DNA of 64,000 nucleotides from Limiplasma sp034927815 (GCA_034927815.1 JAYFPK010000011.1:62001-126000), one strand, 5' to 3'. Positions 50,778-60,371 are shown, numbered from the stretch's first letter. Program-made: numbers and translations. Notes: generated by a model not told the origin, from the sequence alone.

Positions 50778-52364
50778 ATGGAGGAGCTGGCGGTTCAGGG
50801 CGCGCTGATCTATGATGGCAGCGGCGACGCGCCCTTCCTGGGCAGCGTGACCCTCTCCGGGGAGCGCATTACGGGGGTCTATCCGGCGCCGGAAGCGCCC
50901 GGCCCGGCAAGGGAAATGGTGGATGGAAGGGGAATGGCCCTTTGCCCGGGCTTTGTGGATACCCATACCCACTCGGACATGGTGCTTCTGCGGGACGGAC
51001 GGCAGGAGGGAAGCCTGTCCCAGGGGGTGACCACGGAGATCATCGGCCAGGACGGGCTTTCCTACGCGCCTCTTTCCCGGAAAAACCTGCGGGAGTACGC
51101 GCCCTACCTCAAGGGCCTCAACGGCCTGTTTGACGAGGTGCCCCTGGATTTTGAAACCACGGGGGAATACCTGTCCCGCTTTCAGGGGCGAAGCGGCGTG
51201 AATGTAGCCTATTTGGTGCCGCACTGCGCGCTGCGCCTGGAAACCGCGGGGTTTGAGAACCGCCCTTTGACGGAGGGAGAGCTGCGCAAGGCCTGCGAAA
51301 TGGTGAAGCAGGGCATTGAGGAAGGGGCCTGCGGATTTTCCACAGGGCTGAGCTACTTCCCCGGCGCTTTCAGCGACACCCGGGAGCTGGTGGAGATTTG
51401 CCGGGCTGTGCGGGAGGCGGGAGGGGTCTATGTGACCCACCTGCGCACCGTGTTTCAGGGACCGCCCTTTGACAAGGTGGAGGAAGCCCTGGCCATTGCC
51501 CGCCGCTCCGGCGTGGCGCTGCATTTTTCCCATTACCGCACCGGCGGGGATACCATCGGCCATACGGCGGAGCTGATGGAGAAGATCGATCAGGGCGTGA
51601 GGGAGGGGCTGGACATCACCCTGGAGCTCTACCCCTATCCCTATGGGGCCTCCTATGCGCCGATGTTTGTGCCCCCCTGGGCCAACGAGGGAGGCATGAA
51701 AGCGATTTTGGCGCGGCTGGCTGATCCCGTGGATTGCGAGCGGATCGCCGGGTATATTGACGCGGAATTTCCGGACTTTGACGGCATGATTTCCTATGCG
51801 GGCCGCACCCCGGAGCTGATGGGCCGGACCTTTGGCGAATTCGCCCGGCTAAAGGGCGTGAGCAAGGGCACGCTCATGGCCCGGCTGCTGCGGGAGGAGG
51901 AGCTGGCGCTGGGCTTTCACGACCTTCAGCCGGACCTTGGCCCCCAGAGGTGGCAAAGGTTTGCCAAGGATGTTTTTGAACTGCTGGCAAGGCCGTATTA
52001 TATGGTGGGCTCCGACGCGATCCACCTGGGGGACTTTCCCCATCCCAGGGCCTATGGAACCTATTCCAGGCTTTTGCGCCTGGCCCGGGAGGAGGGCTTC
52101 CCCCTGGAAACCCTGATCCAGCGGATGACGGAGCTGCCCTGCCGGCGCTTCGGGTTTCGGGAGCGCGGAAGGGTACAGGCCGGATATTATGCGGACCTGG
52201 TGCTTTTTTCTCCCCAAAGCGTCACGGACAGGGCTACGGTCCACAGGCCGCGCTTGACCGCGGAGGGGATCGACAGGGTATGGGTCAACGGCCTCCTTGC
52301 CCTATGCCAGGGAAAGCTAACGGACCTGCGGGCCGGAAGGGTTTTGACCAGAACGACAGGATAG
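50778..52364 (+). CDS. N-acyl-D-amino-acid deacylase-like amidohydrolase
   Basis: A 528-residue metal-dependent amidohydrolase. PGFVDTHTHSDMVLL has the H-x-H ligands (H63, H65). The region ACGFSTGLSYFPG and HFSHYRTGG agree with the D-aminoacylase group; VGSDAIHLG near the end is its Asp ligand motif. The usual reaction is removal of an acyl group from N-acyl-D-amino acids or N-acylated D-amino compounds. Here it sits inside a sugar transporter set, suggesting an N-acyl-amino sugar or sugar-linked lactyl/amino acid substrate. ATG 50778 has AAAGG upstream. Confidence 0.83.
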   Translation: MEELAVQGALIYDGSGDAPFLGSVTLSGERITGVYPAPEAPGPAREMVDGRGMALCPGFVDTHTHSDMVLLRDGRQEGSLSQGVTTEIIGQDGLSYAPLSRKNLREYAPYLKGLNGLFDEVPLDFETTGEYLSRFQGRSGVNVAYLVPHCALRLETAGFENRPLTEGELRKACEMVKQGIEEGACGFSTGLSYFPGAFSDTRELVEICRAVREAGGVYVTHLRTVFQGPPFDKVEEALAIARRSGVALHFSHYRTGGDTIGHTAELMEKIDQGVREGLDITLELYPYPYGASYAPMFVPPWANEGGMKAILARLADPVDCERIAGYIDAEFPDFDGMISYAGRTPELMGRTFGEFARLKGVSKGTLMARLLREEELALGFHDLQPDLGPQRWQRFAKDVFELLARPYYMVGSDAIHLGDFPHPRAYGTYSRLLRLAREEGFPLETLIQRMTELPCRRFGFRERGRVQAGYYADLVLFSPQSVTDRATVHRPRLTAEGIDRVWVNGLLALCQGKLTDLRAGRVLTRTTG

Positions 52365-52381
52365 GAAAGGAAGCCGGTGAC

Positions 52382-53284
52382 ATGAAGCGTGGAAGCCGCC
52401 TACAACATGGGCTTCGGAGAAACCGCTACGCCTTTGTATTGATTGCTCCGGGGCTGCTGCTCATTTCCGTGATCTTGGTATACCCCCTGCTGCGGGGCGT
52501 GGTGTCCAGCTTTTTTACCAGCCCCCAGGGGAGCCTTGCCCTGGACCGCTTTGTGGGCCTGAAGCATTACCGGGACCTCTTTGCGGACGCGATTTTCAGG
52601 CGCGCCATGGGCAACAGCGTTGTGTGGACCCTTTGGATCGTGGGGGCGCAGTATGTGATCGGCCTGGGCATCGCCTTGATTTTGCACCGTTCCTTCCGGG
52701 GCCGGGGCTTGTTCCGCAGCCTGATCCTCATTCCCTGGGTGGTGCCCGGCATCGCGGCGGCCATGACCTGGAAGTGGATGTACGCCAGCCAGTACGGCAT
52801 TTTGAACTACGCCCTCCAGGCCCTGGGCTGGATCGGCAAGAGCGTGGACTGGCTGGGCTCCTCCCAGACGGCCCTGGGGGCCATCATGGTGACGGCGGTA
52901 TGGAAGGCCATCCCCTTTGTGACCATCGTGCTGCTGGCGGCCCTCCAGTCCGTGGATACGGCGCTGTATGAGGCGGCCCGGGTGGACGGCGCGTCGGCAT
53001 TTCAGAGCTTCTGGCATATCACGCTGACCGGCATCAAGGAGGTCAGCATCACCACGGTCCTGCTGGAGGTGATCTGGACCTTTAACCAGTTCGACCTGGT
53101 CTATACCATGACTAAGGGCGGCCCCTCCAACGCGTCCCAGATTGTGCCGGTCTATACCTATGTGACGGCCTTCAATTTTTTCAAGTTCAACAAGGCCGCC
53201 GCCATCGGGGTACTGGGGCTGCTGGTGGTCAGCGTATTTGCCACCCTGTACATCATCCGCAACAATCGAGGTGAGAAGGCATGA
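52382..53284 (+). CDS. CUT1 ABC transporter permease (MalF/UgpA-type)
   Basis: A 300-residue permease. FVLIAPGLLLISVILVYPLLRGVVSSFF is the first helix, EAARVDGASAFQSFWHITLTG the EAA loop. AAGGAAG precedes ATG 52382. The stop overlaps the next start by ATGA. Part of the second sugar importer. Confidence 0.9.
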   Translation: MKRGSRLQHGLRRNRYAFVLIAPGLLLISVILVYPLLRGVVSSFFTSPQGSLALDRFVGLKHYRDLFADAIFRRAMGNSVVWTLWIVGAQYVIGLGIALILHRSFRGRGLFRSLILIPWVVPGIAAAMTWKWMYASQYGILNYALQALGWIGKSVDWLGSSQTALGAIMVTAVWKAIPFVTIVLLAALQSVDTALYEAARVDGASAFQSFWHITLTGIKEVSITTVLLEVIWTFNQFDLVYTMTKGGPSNASQIVPVYTYVTAFNFFKFNKAAAIGVLGLLVVSVFATLYIIRNNRGEKA

Positions 53285-54123
53285 GCAGGCGCATACGGCG
53301 GGAGAGGACCCAAAAGGCGTTGATTTACCTGGGCATTACGGCGATCACGCTGGTGCTGGTATTTCCCTTTCTGTGGATGGTTTCCACCTCTTTGAAGGAG
53401 CGGGGCGAGATGTTCGCGGCCACGCCCACCTTTTTTCCCAAGGCGCCCACCATGGCCAACTACGTGTCCATGTGGAATGATTACAAGTTCTACGTGTATT
53501 TGAAGAACAGCCTCCTGGTGGCCTCGGCCACGACGGTGACCTCCCTTCTGTTCGCCACGTTTTTAGCCTATGGCGTCTCCCGGTTCAAATTCCGGGGGAA
53601 GACGGCGGTCTTTGACCTGCTGATTTTGACCCAGATGTTCCCCTTGCCGCTGCTGATCATCACCCTGTATGTGTCCTTTGCGCAGCTGGGGCTGATCGAT
53701 TCCCGGGTAGGGCTGACCATCGCCTATTGCACCTTCGCCATCCCCTTTGCCACCATGATGCTGAAGGCCTATTTTGACGGCCTCCCGGTGGAATTGGAGG
53801 AGGCGGCCTCCATCGACGGCTGCGGGCCCATCGGCACCATCTTTCGCATCGTGGTACCCATTTCCTCCCCCGCCATTGCCGCCATGGGCCTGTTTTCCTT
53901 CATCCTGGCCTGGCAGGAGTTTATGATGGCCCTGACGCTGATCCGCACCACCAGCTTGCGCACGCTGCCTGTGGGCATTACCATGATGGTGGGCTTCCGG
54001 GATATCATGTGGGGGCCGCTGATGGCGGGGACTTCCTTGGTGACCATGCCCGTGGTGATCCTGTTCATTTACTTCCAAAAATACCTGATCACAGGAATGA
54101 CCATGGGCGCAGTAAAGGGATAA
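53281..54123 (+). CDS. CUT1 ABC transporter permease (MalG/UgpE-type)
   Basis: A 280-residue permease. YLGITAITLVLVFPFLWMVSTSLKERGEMF is the first helix and LEEAASIDGCGPIGTIFRIVVP the EAA loop. It overlaps the MalF-type gene by 4 nt. Completes binding protein plus two permeases; again no ATPase gene. Confidence 0.9.
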   Translation: MSRRIRRERTQKALIYLGITAITLVLVFPFLWMVSTSLKERGEMFAATPTFFPKAPTMANYVSMWNDYKFYVYLKNSLLVASATTVTSLLFATFLAYGVSRFKFRGKTAVFDLLILTQMFPLPLLIITLYVSFAQLGLIDSRVGLTIAYCTFAIPFATMMLKAYFDGLPVELEEAASIDGCGPIGTIFRIVVPISSPAIAAMGLFSFILAWQEFMMALTLIRTTSLRTLPVGITMMVGFRDIMWGPLMAGTSLVTMPVVILFIYFQKYLITGMTMGAVKG

Positions 54124-54153
54124 CGGACGAGAACGGGAAAGGAGAGGACATTC

Positions 54154-54621
54154 ATGAGTCAGACGGAACAAAGGCTGGAGCAGTTGGGGATCAAATTGCA
54201 GAAAAAGGACAGGCGGGGGAAGGGCATGGTGGCGGTGAGGCAGTGCGGCGACCTGCTGTTCGTTTCGGGCCATGGGCCCAGCAACGAAAAGGGCGAAGCG
54301 CTGTTCACCGGGAAGCTGGGGGCGGAGCTGACCCTGGAGCAGGGCTACCAGGCCGCAAGGCAGTGCGGGATCAATCTCCTGGCTACCGTGCGGGAATACA
54401 TCGGCGATTTGGACCGGGTTCAGGCGGTGGTGAAGGTGCTGGGCCTGGTGGCCAGCAGCCCCGATTTCTTTGACCAGCCCGCGGTCATGCACGGCTTTTC
54501 GGACCTGATGGTGGAGGCGCTGGGAGACCGGGGATTGCACGCCCGTTCGGCCATGGGCACCTGCTGCCTCCCCGGGAACATTCCTGTGGAGGTTGAGGCG
54601 ATCCTGAAGGTTCGCTGGTGA
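54154..54621 (+). CDS. RidA-family (YjgF/UK114) protein 1
   Basis: A 155-residue protein. FVSGHGPSNEKGEALFTGKLG, QCGINLLATVREYIGDLDRV and the C-terminal GLHARSAMGTCCLPGNIPVEVEAI match RidA; the Arg of ARSAMG corresponds to the imine-binding Arg. RidA proteins hydrolyse reactive enamines and imines made by PLP enzymes. Nearest PLP enzyme is the SelA-like protein of the same operon. GGAGAGG precedes ATG 54154. Confidence 0.87.
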   Translation: MSQTEQRLEQLGIKLQKKDRRGKGMVAVRQCGDLLFVSGHGPSNEKGEALFTGKLGAELTLEQGYQAARQCGINLLATVREYIGDLDRVQAVVKVLGLVASSPDFFDQPAVMHGFSDLMVEALGDRGLHARSAMGTCCLPGNIPVEVEAILKVRW

Positions 54622-54640
54622 CGGGAAAGGGGGAAGCGGC

Positions 54641-55099
54641 ATGACGGATGTGAACCGGGAGATTTTGATGCGCTCCCAAAAGCGCCGGGGCAACGTGGTC
54701 TGGCGGCAATGGGAGGACCTGCTGTTTCTGGGCGGCCATGGGCCGGAGGACGAGTGGACGGGGGAGCCCTTCTATGTGGGACGGCTGGGGGAGGAGCTGA
54801 GCGTGGAGGACGGCTACCGCGCCGCCCGCATCTGCGGTGAAATTCTTCTCAGCGCGCTCCAGGAGGCCCTGGGGGACTTGGACCGGGTGGAATACCTGGT
54901 CAAGGCCTTTGGGCTGGTGAGCTCCTCGCCGGAGTTTTATCAACAGGAAAAGGTGATGGACGGCTTTTCGGACCTGATGGTGGAGGCGCTGGGGGATCGG
55001 GGTTTGCATGCCCGCTCGGCCATGGGCACCTCCAACCTGCCGGGGAATATTCCGGTGGAAGTGGAGCTGATTGTGAAAATCAAGGAGACTGCAAGATGA
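54641..55099 (+). CDS. RidA-family (YjgF/UK114) protein 2
   Basis: A 152-residue paralogue of the upstream gene. The shared segment VMDGFSDLMVEALGDRGLHARSAMG is almost identical, while the N-terminal half differs, suggesting old duplication followed by substrate specialisation. The imine-binding Arg is kept. The stop overlaps the GH4 start (ATGA). Confidence 0.87.
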   Translation: MTDVNREILMRSQKRRGNVVWRQWEDLLFLGGHGPEDEWTGEPFYVGRLGEELSVEDGYRAARICGEILLSALQEALGDLDRVEYLVKAFGLVSSSPEFYQQEKVMDGFSDLMVEALGDRGLHARSAMGTSNLPGNIPVEVELIVKIKETAR

Positions 55100-56385
55100 A
55101 AATAGCGGTGATTGGCGCGGGCAGCAGCTATACCCCGGAGGCCATCGACGGCCTGCTGGGGGAAAAGGGGTTTGAGCCCCTGGAGATTGCGCTGTACGAT
55201 TTGCCGGAAGGGCAGGAGCGGGCCGGGATCATCCGGGACCTGGCCAGGCGCATGGCCCAGGCCCGGGAAGCCAAGGCCCGGGTGGAGGTGTCCAAAACCC
55301 TGGAGGAGGCCCTTGGGGGGGCGGATTTTGTCATCAGCCAGTTTCGGGTGGGGCTCATGCAAGCCCGCATCCATGACGAAAAGGCGCCGCTGTCCATGGG
55401 CCTGCTGGGGCAGGAGACCACGGGAGCGGGCGGCTTTTTCAAGGCCATGCGCACCATTCCCGCCGCCCTGGCGCTGGCCCATGAGATGGAGCGCCTGTGC
55501 CCCTCGGCATGGCTCATCAACTTCACCAATCCCTCCGGCATTGTGACGGAGGCGGTGCGCAAGCATTCCCGCATTCCCTGCGTGGGGCTGTGCAACGTCC
55601 CCTACAATATGCGGGTGGACGCGGCGCGGCTATTGGGGGTGGAGCCGGAGCGGGTGGACTGCACCATGGCGGGCCTGAACCATTTGAGCTTCGTAACGGA
55701 GATCTACCTGGACGGACGCCCTGTTCTCCAATCCTTGATCGACCAGGGCCGCTTTGAGCAGCAGCTGGTGAAGAACATCCCCAAGGTGCCCGGCGTGAAG
55801 GACCTGATCGCGACCCTGCGGATGGTGCCCTCCCCCTATTTGCAATACTTCTACTTTGAGGAGGAGATGGTCCGCAAGGCCCAAAAGGACGTGCGGGAAG
55901 GCAGGGGCACCCGGGGCGAGCAAATTCTGGAGACCCAGGAGGCGCTTTTCCAGCTGTACAAAAACCCCGAGCTGCGGGAGAAGCCCAAGGAGCTGGAGGC
56001 GCGGGGAGGCGCGTATTATTCCACGGTGGCGACGATCCTCATGCGGGCTTTGGCGGGCCTGGAGGATACGGTGATGCCTGTGTGCTACAGCAACCAGGGG
56101 GCCATTGCGGATTTGGCCTGGGACGCCGTGGTGGAGACCAACGCGGTGATCAGCGCCAACCGGGTGAGGCCCGTGGCCTTCGGCAAGCTGCCGGAATCCG
56201 TGGGGGGATTGGTGGCCCAGGTGAAGGCCTACGAGTCCCTGACGGTGGAAGCGGCGGTGACGGGCTCCCGCAGCAAGGCCGTCCAGGCGCTGCTGAACAA
56301 CCCCTTGGTCCATGGCTATGAAAATGCCGTGCGCCTGGTGGACGAGCTCGCCGGCGCGTTCCCGGAGTTTGTGCAATTACGCTGA
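55096..56385 (+). CDS. GH4 family glycosidase (6-phospho-beta-glucosidase-like)
   Basis: A 429-residue NAD+- and metal-dependent hydrolase. MKIAVIGAGSSYTPEAIDGL is the Rossmann motif, FTNPSGIVTEA (N145) and GLCNVPYNM (C166) carry substrate and metal ligands, GLNHLSFV the metal His. GH4 enzymes cleave 6-phospho-glycosides by a redox elimination mechanism. It is last in the operon. In PTS-free context its phosphorylated substrate would need the BadF-type kinase. Confidence 0.88.
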   Translation: MKIAVIGAGSSYTPEAIDGLLGEKGFEPLEIALYDLPEGQERAGIIRDLARRMAQAREAKARVEVSKTLEEALGGADFVISQFRVGLMQARIHDEKAPLSMGLLGQETTGAGGFFKAMRTIPAALALAHEMERLCPSAWLINFTNPSGIVTEAVRKHSRIPCVGLCNVPYNMRVDAARLLGVEPERVDCTMAGLNHLSFVTEIYLDGRPVLQSLIDQGRFEQQLVKNIPKVPGVKDLIATLRMVPSPYLQYFYFEEEMVRKAQKDVREGRGTRGEQILETQEALFQLYKNPELREKPKELEARGGAYYSTVATILMRALAGLEDTVMPVCYSNQGAIADLAWDAVVETNAVISANRVRPVAFGKLPESVGGLVAQVKAYESLTVEAAVTGSRSKAVQALLNNPLVHGYENAVRLVDELAGAFPEFVQLR

Positions 56386-56390
56386 ACGGC

Positions 56391-56423
56391 AAAGAGCAGG
56401 CTGATACAATCAGTCTGCTCTTT
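56391..56423. terminator. Bidirectional terminator between convergent operons
   Basis: 15-bp stem (AAAGAGCAG...CTGCTCTTT with inner CTGAT/ATCAG and one G-T pair) and a 3-nt loop. It ends the sugar operon on + and the Opp operon on -. Confidence 0.85.
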
Positions 56424-56446
56424 GTCTGGGATGCTCCGGCCAACCG

Positions 56447-57436
56447 TTAGCGGCCCCTGAGAGCGGGGAGCTCTTCCGCCAGGTGGCAGGCCAGGAAGTG
56501 CCCCGGCGATACCTCCCGAAGCTCCGGAACCTCCCGGCGGCAGCGATCGGCGCAGTAGGGGCAGCGGGTATGAAAGCGGCAGCCGGAGGGCGGGTTCACA
56601 GGGCTGGGGATTTCCCCTGTCACAGGAATCCGGTCCATGACGAACTCGGGATCGGGCACGGGCACGGCGCTCATCAGGGCCCTGGTATAGGGATGCAGGC
56701 AGTTCTCAAAAATCTCGCTGGAATCCGCCTGCTCCACCAAAGAGCCCAGGTACATCACCCCCACTCTGTGGGAGATGTGCTGCACCACCGCCATGCCATG
56801 GGCGATGAACAGGTAGGCGATGCCGAACTTCGCCTGAAGGTCCGAGAGCAGATTCAAAATTTGGGCCTGGATGGATACGTCCAGCGCGGAGACCGGCTCG
56901 TCGCAGACGATGAGCTTGGGGTTCATGGCAAGGGCCCGGGCCACGGCGATGCGTTGGCGCTGCCCGCCGGAAAACTCATGGGGGTACTTGTCCCCGTCGG
57001 ATTCATTCAGGCCCACCACATGCAAAAGCTCCCGCACCCGGCCAGGGACCTGCTCCTTGGGCAACAGGCGGTGCTCCAAAATGGGCTCGCCGATGGATTG
57101 CCCGGCGGTCATGCGGGGGTTGATGGAGCCGTAGGGGTCCTGGAAGATGATCTGGATGTCCTTGCGAAGGGCCAGCAGCTCTTTTTTGTTCACTTTGAGA
57201 ATGTCCCGGCCTTCAAAAAGGACCTGGCCCTGGTCCGCCTCGATGAGCCGCAGGACCAGCCGCCCCACCGTGCTTTTGCCGCAGCCGGATTCTCCCACCA
57301 GGCCAAAGGTTTCCCCCTTGCCTATGGTGAAGGAGATGTCCTCCACAGCCTTCACATACTTTGCCTCTCCCGTGAGGGAGCCTTTTTTTACCGGAAAATA
57401 TTTGCGGATATGCCGTACGTCCAAAAGCGTTTCCAT
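56447..57436 (-). CDS. Oligopeptide/dipeptide ABC transporter ATP-binding protein (OppF-type)
   Basis: A 329-residue ATPase. Walker A GESGCGKST, signature FSGGQRQR, Walker B LIVCDEPVSALD. The H-loop reads FIAHGMAVV, where the family has mostly AHD(L/M): Asp is replaced by Gly. The C-terminal RCPYCADRC with PSGCRFHTRCP is the oligopeptide extension and binds an iron-sulfur cluster in some members. Last gene of the minus-strand operon, 3 nt after OppD-type. Confidence 0.9.
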   Translation of the reverse strand: METLLDVRHIRKYFPVKKGSLTGEAKYVKAVEDISFTIGKGETFGLVGESGCGKSTVGRLVLRLIEADQGQVLFEGRDILKVNKKELLALRKDIQIIFQDPYGSINPRMTAGQSIGEPILEHRLLPKEQVPGRVRELLHVVGLNESDGDKYPHEFSGGQRQRIAVARALAMNPKLIVCDEPVSALDVSIQAQILNLLSDLQAKFGIAYLFIAHGMAVVQHISHRVGVMYLGSLVEQADSSEIFENCLHPYTRALMSAVPVPDPEFVMDRIPVTGEIPSPVNPPSGCRFHTRCPYCADRCRREVPELREVSPGHFLACHLAEELPALRGR

Positions 57437-57439
57437 CGA

Positions 57440-58420
57440 TCACAACTCCCCCTGTTCGTTGGGATGCCAGCAGCGCACGCTGCGCTCCGCCCCCAGGGGG
57501 GCCAGGGGCGGGCGTTGCCGGATGCACAGGCCGTCCGCCTTGGGGCAGCGGGGGTAGAAGGGGCAGCCCGCGGGCATTTTGGAAAAGGAGGGAACGATCC
57601 CCTCGATGGTGTCCAGCCGCTCCCGCTTCTTATGAATCATGGGCATGGCTTTGAGCAGCCCGCTGGTGTAGGGATGGGCGGGCTGCTTGAAGAGCGCCTT
57701 CACCGGCGCTTTTTCCATGATGGTCCCGGCGTACATGACGATCACCGTATCGCAATGCCCGGCTACAATGCCCAGGTCATGGGTGATGAGCATCACCGCC
57801 ATGTTGGACTTGCGCCGGAGGGACTGGATGAGCTCCAAAATCTGGGCCTGAATGGTGGGGTCCAGGGCGGTGGTGGGCTCGTCGGCGATGAGCAGCGCGG
57901 GCTCGCACGCCAGGGCCATGGCGATCATCACCCGCTGGCGCATGCCCCCGGACAGCTCGTGGGGGTATGCCTTCACCCGGATGCCGGAATCCTGGATGCC
58001 CACCAGCTTCATCATTTCCGCGGCCCGCCGGAGCACCTGCTTTTTGGGGACGCCCTGGTGAAGGATCATGCTTTCCCCGATTTGGTTGCCGCAGGTGAAA
58101 ACGGGGTTGAGGCTGGTCATGGGTTCCTGAAAGATCATGGAGATTTTGTTGCCCCGGATGCGGCGCATCTTGTTCATGGGAATTTTCAGCAAATCCTCCC
58201 CCTGAAAGAGGATCTCCCCGGAGAGCACCTTTCCCGGGGGAGAGGGAATGAGCCTGAGTACGGTTTTTGCCGTGACGCTCTTCCCGGAGCCGGACTCGCC
58301 CACAATCCCCAGGGCCTCGCCGGGGGCAAGGACAAAGGATACGTCGTCCACCACCTTGACTTCCTCGCCGTCCAACAGAAAGGAGGTGGACAGACCCTTG
58401 ACTTCCAATAGCTGTTCCAT
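57440..58420 (-). CDS. Oligopeptide/dipeptide ABC transporter ATP-binding protein (OppD-type)
   Basis: A 326-residue ATPase. Walker A GESGSGKSV, signature LSGGMRQR, Walker B LLIADEPTTALD, H-loop ITHDLGIV. C-terminal GCPFYPRCPKADGLC. Ahead of it, 12 nt away, is the DppC-type permease. Confidence 0.92.
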   Translation of the reverse strand: MEQLLEVKGLSTSFLLDGEEVKVVDDVSFVLAPGEALGIVGESGSGKSVTAKTVLRLIPSPPGKVLSGEILFQGEDLLKIPMNKMRRIRGNKISMIFQEPMTSLNPVFTCGNQIGESMILHQGVPKKQVLRRAAEMMKLVGIQDSGIRVKAYPHELSGGMRQRVMIAMALACEPALLIADEPTTALDPTIQAQILELIQSLRRKSNMAVMLITHDLGIVAGHCDTVIVMYAGTIMEKAPVKALFKQPAHPYTSGLLKAMPMIHKKRERLDTIEGIVPSFSKMPAGCPFYPRCPKADGLCIRQRPPLAPLGAERSVRCWHPNEQGEL

Positions 58421-58432
58421 GGGCTTCTCCTC

Positions 58433-59299
58433 CTAATCCGCCTTGATTTTCACATCCAGGGCGTCCCGCAGGCCGTCCCCCAGGAAGTTCAGGGCCAGCA
58501 CCGTCAAAAAGATGCACAGGCCGGGGAAGATGCTCAGCCAGGGGGCGTTGTAGATGTACTGGTAGCCGGTTTTCAGCAGCGAGCCCCAGCTGGCGGCGGG
58601 GGCTTGCACGCCCAAGCCCAGAAAGCTCAAGGACGCCTCGGCGATGATGGCCTGGGCCGCGTTCAGGGAAGCTTGCACAATAATGACCGAGGAGATGTTG
58701 GGCAAAACGTAGCGGTAGATGATCTTGAAGTTGCCCAGGCCGATGGCCCGGGCCCCCTGGACATACTCCATCTCCCGCACGGACAGCACCATGGAGCGCA
58801 CCACCCGGGCAAAGCCAGGGGTGTAGACGATGCCGATGGCAATGAGCACGTTGCGCAGCCCCGGCCCCAAAATGGCGGTGATGGCCAGGGCCAGGATCAG
58901 CGTGGGGAAGGCCCAGACCGCGTCCAGGATGGCGGTGATGACCGTGTCCACCTTGCCCCGGAAGTAGCCGGCCAAAAGCCCCAGGGTGACACCGGCAACC
59001 ATGGCGATGAGCACCGCCACCACGCCTACGGTGATGGTGATCTGGCAGCCGTACAGGATACGGGAGAACAAATCCCGGCCCAGCTCGTCCGTACCCATGA
59101 TGTGCTTGGCGCTGGGGGCCTGAAACGCGGCCATAAAATCCGCCTGGTCATAGGGATAGGGGGTGATCAGGGGATACAAAAGGGCGGTAAGGACCACCAG
59201 CAAAATGATGACGGCGCCAAAGACCACCGGCTTATTGCGGATGAGCTTGCGGTATATGCGGTAGGTATTGACGTTTTTTCGGAACAACCGGTCCAGCAT
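58433..59299 (-). CDS. ABC transporter permease (DppC/OppC-type)
   Basis: A 288-residue permease. NKPVVFGAVIILLVVLTALLYPLITPYP is the N-terminal helix, HIMGTDELGRDLFSRILYG the DppC hallmark, and EYVQGARAIGLGNFKIIYRYVLPN the EAA loop. Works with the DppB-type permease. Confidence 0.92.
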   Translation of the reverse strand: MLDRLFRKNVNTYRIYRKLIRNKPVVFGAVIILLVVLTALLYPLITPYPYDQADFMAAFQAPSAKHIMGTDELGRDLFSRILYGCQITITVGVVAVLIAMVAGVTLGLLAGYFRGKVDTVITAILDAVWAFPTLILALAITAILGPGLRNVLIAIGIVYTPGFARVVRSMVLSVREMEYVQGARAIGLGNFKIIYRYVLPNISSVIIVQASLNAAQAIIAEASLSFLGLGVQAPAASWGSLLKTGYQYIYNAPWLSIFPGLCIFLTVLALNFLGDGLRDALDVKIKAD

Positions 59300-59313
59300 G
59301 CCTTCGGCCCCCT

Positions 59314-60273
59314 TTATCTCGTTTTCGCGCTTCGGGAAATGCGCGGGTCAATGAACACCACAATCACGTCCACCAACGTGTTCACAAGCACTACGAACAC
59401 CGCGGTGATCAGGATCATGGCGATGCATACGGGATAATCACGGGACAGAAGGGAATTGGCGATTTCCCGGCCCATGCCCGGCAGGGAGAAGACGGCCTCC
59501 GTAACCACAGAGCCGCCGATGAGGCGGCCGATCTGCATGGAGATGACGGTGATGACGGGAATGAGCGCGTTGCGCAGGGCATGCTTCCACAGGATGAGCC
59601 TTTCCCGCAGGCCCTTGGAGCGGGCGGTCATGATATAATCCTGGCCCAGCACATCCAAAATCGCGGAGCGGGTTTGGCGCATCACGGTGGCGGCAAAGGC
59701 GATGCCCACGGAGAGGGCGGGGAGGATCATGGATTTGAGGTTGGCAATAGGGTCCTGAAAGAAAGGAACGTACCCCGAGGCCGGAAGCCAGCGCAGGGTG
59801 ACGCTGAATAGCAAAAGCAATAAAATGCCGATCCAGAACGGCGGCAGCGCGATGCCGATCATGGAAATCAAGCGGCTGATGGTATCAAAGGCGCTGTTGC
59901 GGCGAACCGCGGAAATAATGCCCGCGGGAATGGCGATGAGAATGGAGATGAGGATCGACAGAATGGTCAATTCCAGGGTGACCGGCAGGCGGATCTTCAC
60001 CTTGTCCATCACCGGCTCCCGGGAGGTGAGCATGGAACGGCCCAAATCCCCCCGAAGCACGTTGGAAAGCCAGCTCCAGTATTGTTCATGCAGAGGTTTG
60101 TCCACGCCCAGGTCGGCGCGGACCTTTTCCATGTATTCCAAGTCGGTGGTGTCGCCCATGAGGCTCAGCGTCACATCCCCGGGCAGCATGTGGATGATGA
60201 TGAACAGGATCAGGCTGACGATAAACAACAGGGGAATGACGGAAATGAGTTTTTTGAGCACATGCCGTACCAT
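59314..60273 (-). CDS. ABC transporter permease (DppB/OppB-type)
   Basis: A 319-residue permease. MVRHVLKKLISVIPLLFIVSLILFIIIHMLPGD is the DppB opening; EPVMDKVKIRLPVTLEL and DYIMTARSKGLRERLILWKHALRN (EAA loop) follow. ATG 60273 is preferred because AGGAGTG lies just upstream; a longer frame to 60375 crosses a large hairpin and is not coding. Confidence 0.92.
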   Translation of the reverse strand: MVRHVLKKLISVIPLLFIVSLILFIIIHMLPGDVTLSLMGDTTDLEYMEKVRADLGVDKPLHEQYWSWLSNVLRGDLGRSMLTSREPVMDKVKIRLPVTLELTILSILISILIAIPAGIISAVRRNSAFDTISRLISMIGIALPPFWIGILLLLLFSVTLRWLPASGYVPFFQDPIANLKSMILPALSVGIAFAATVMRQTRSAILDVLGQDYIMTARSKGLRERLILWKHALRNALIPVITVISMQIGRLIGGSVVTEAVFSLPGMGREIANSLLSRDYPVCIAMILITAVFVVLVNTLVDVIVVFIDPRISRSAKTR

Positions 60274-60327
60274 CTGGATCACTCCTATTTTGCCTTGCGC
60301 AAGGGGCGGATTGGGCCGTGCCCGGGG

Positions 60328-60371
60328 GTACGGGCCGCGTCCATCGCCATGGCGGCGGACACGGCCCGTAC
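60328..60371 (-). other. Long imperfect palindrome between binding protein and permease genes
   Basis: A 44-nt near palindrome (arms begin GTACGGGCCG; three imperfect pairs) lies 18 nt after the binding protein stop on the minus strand. It has no T run, so mRNA processing or partial termination that favours binding-protein mRNA is likely. Confidence 0.6.
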
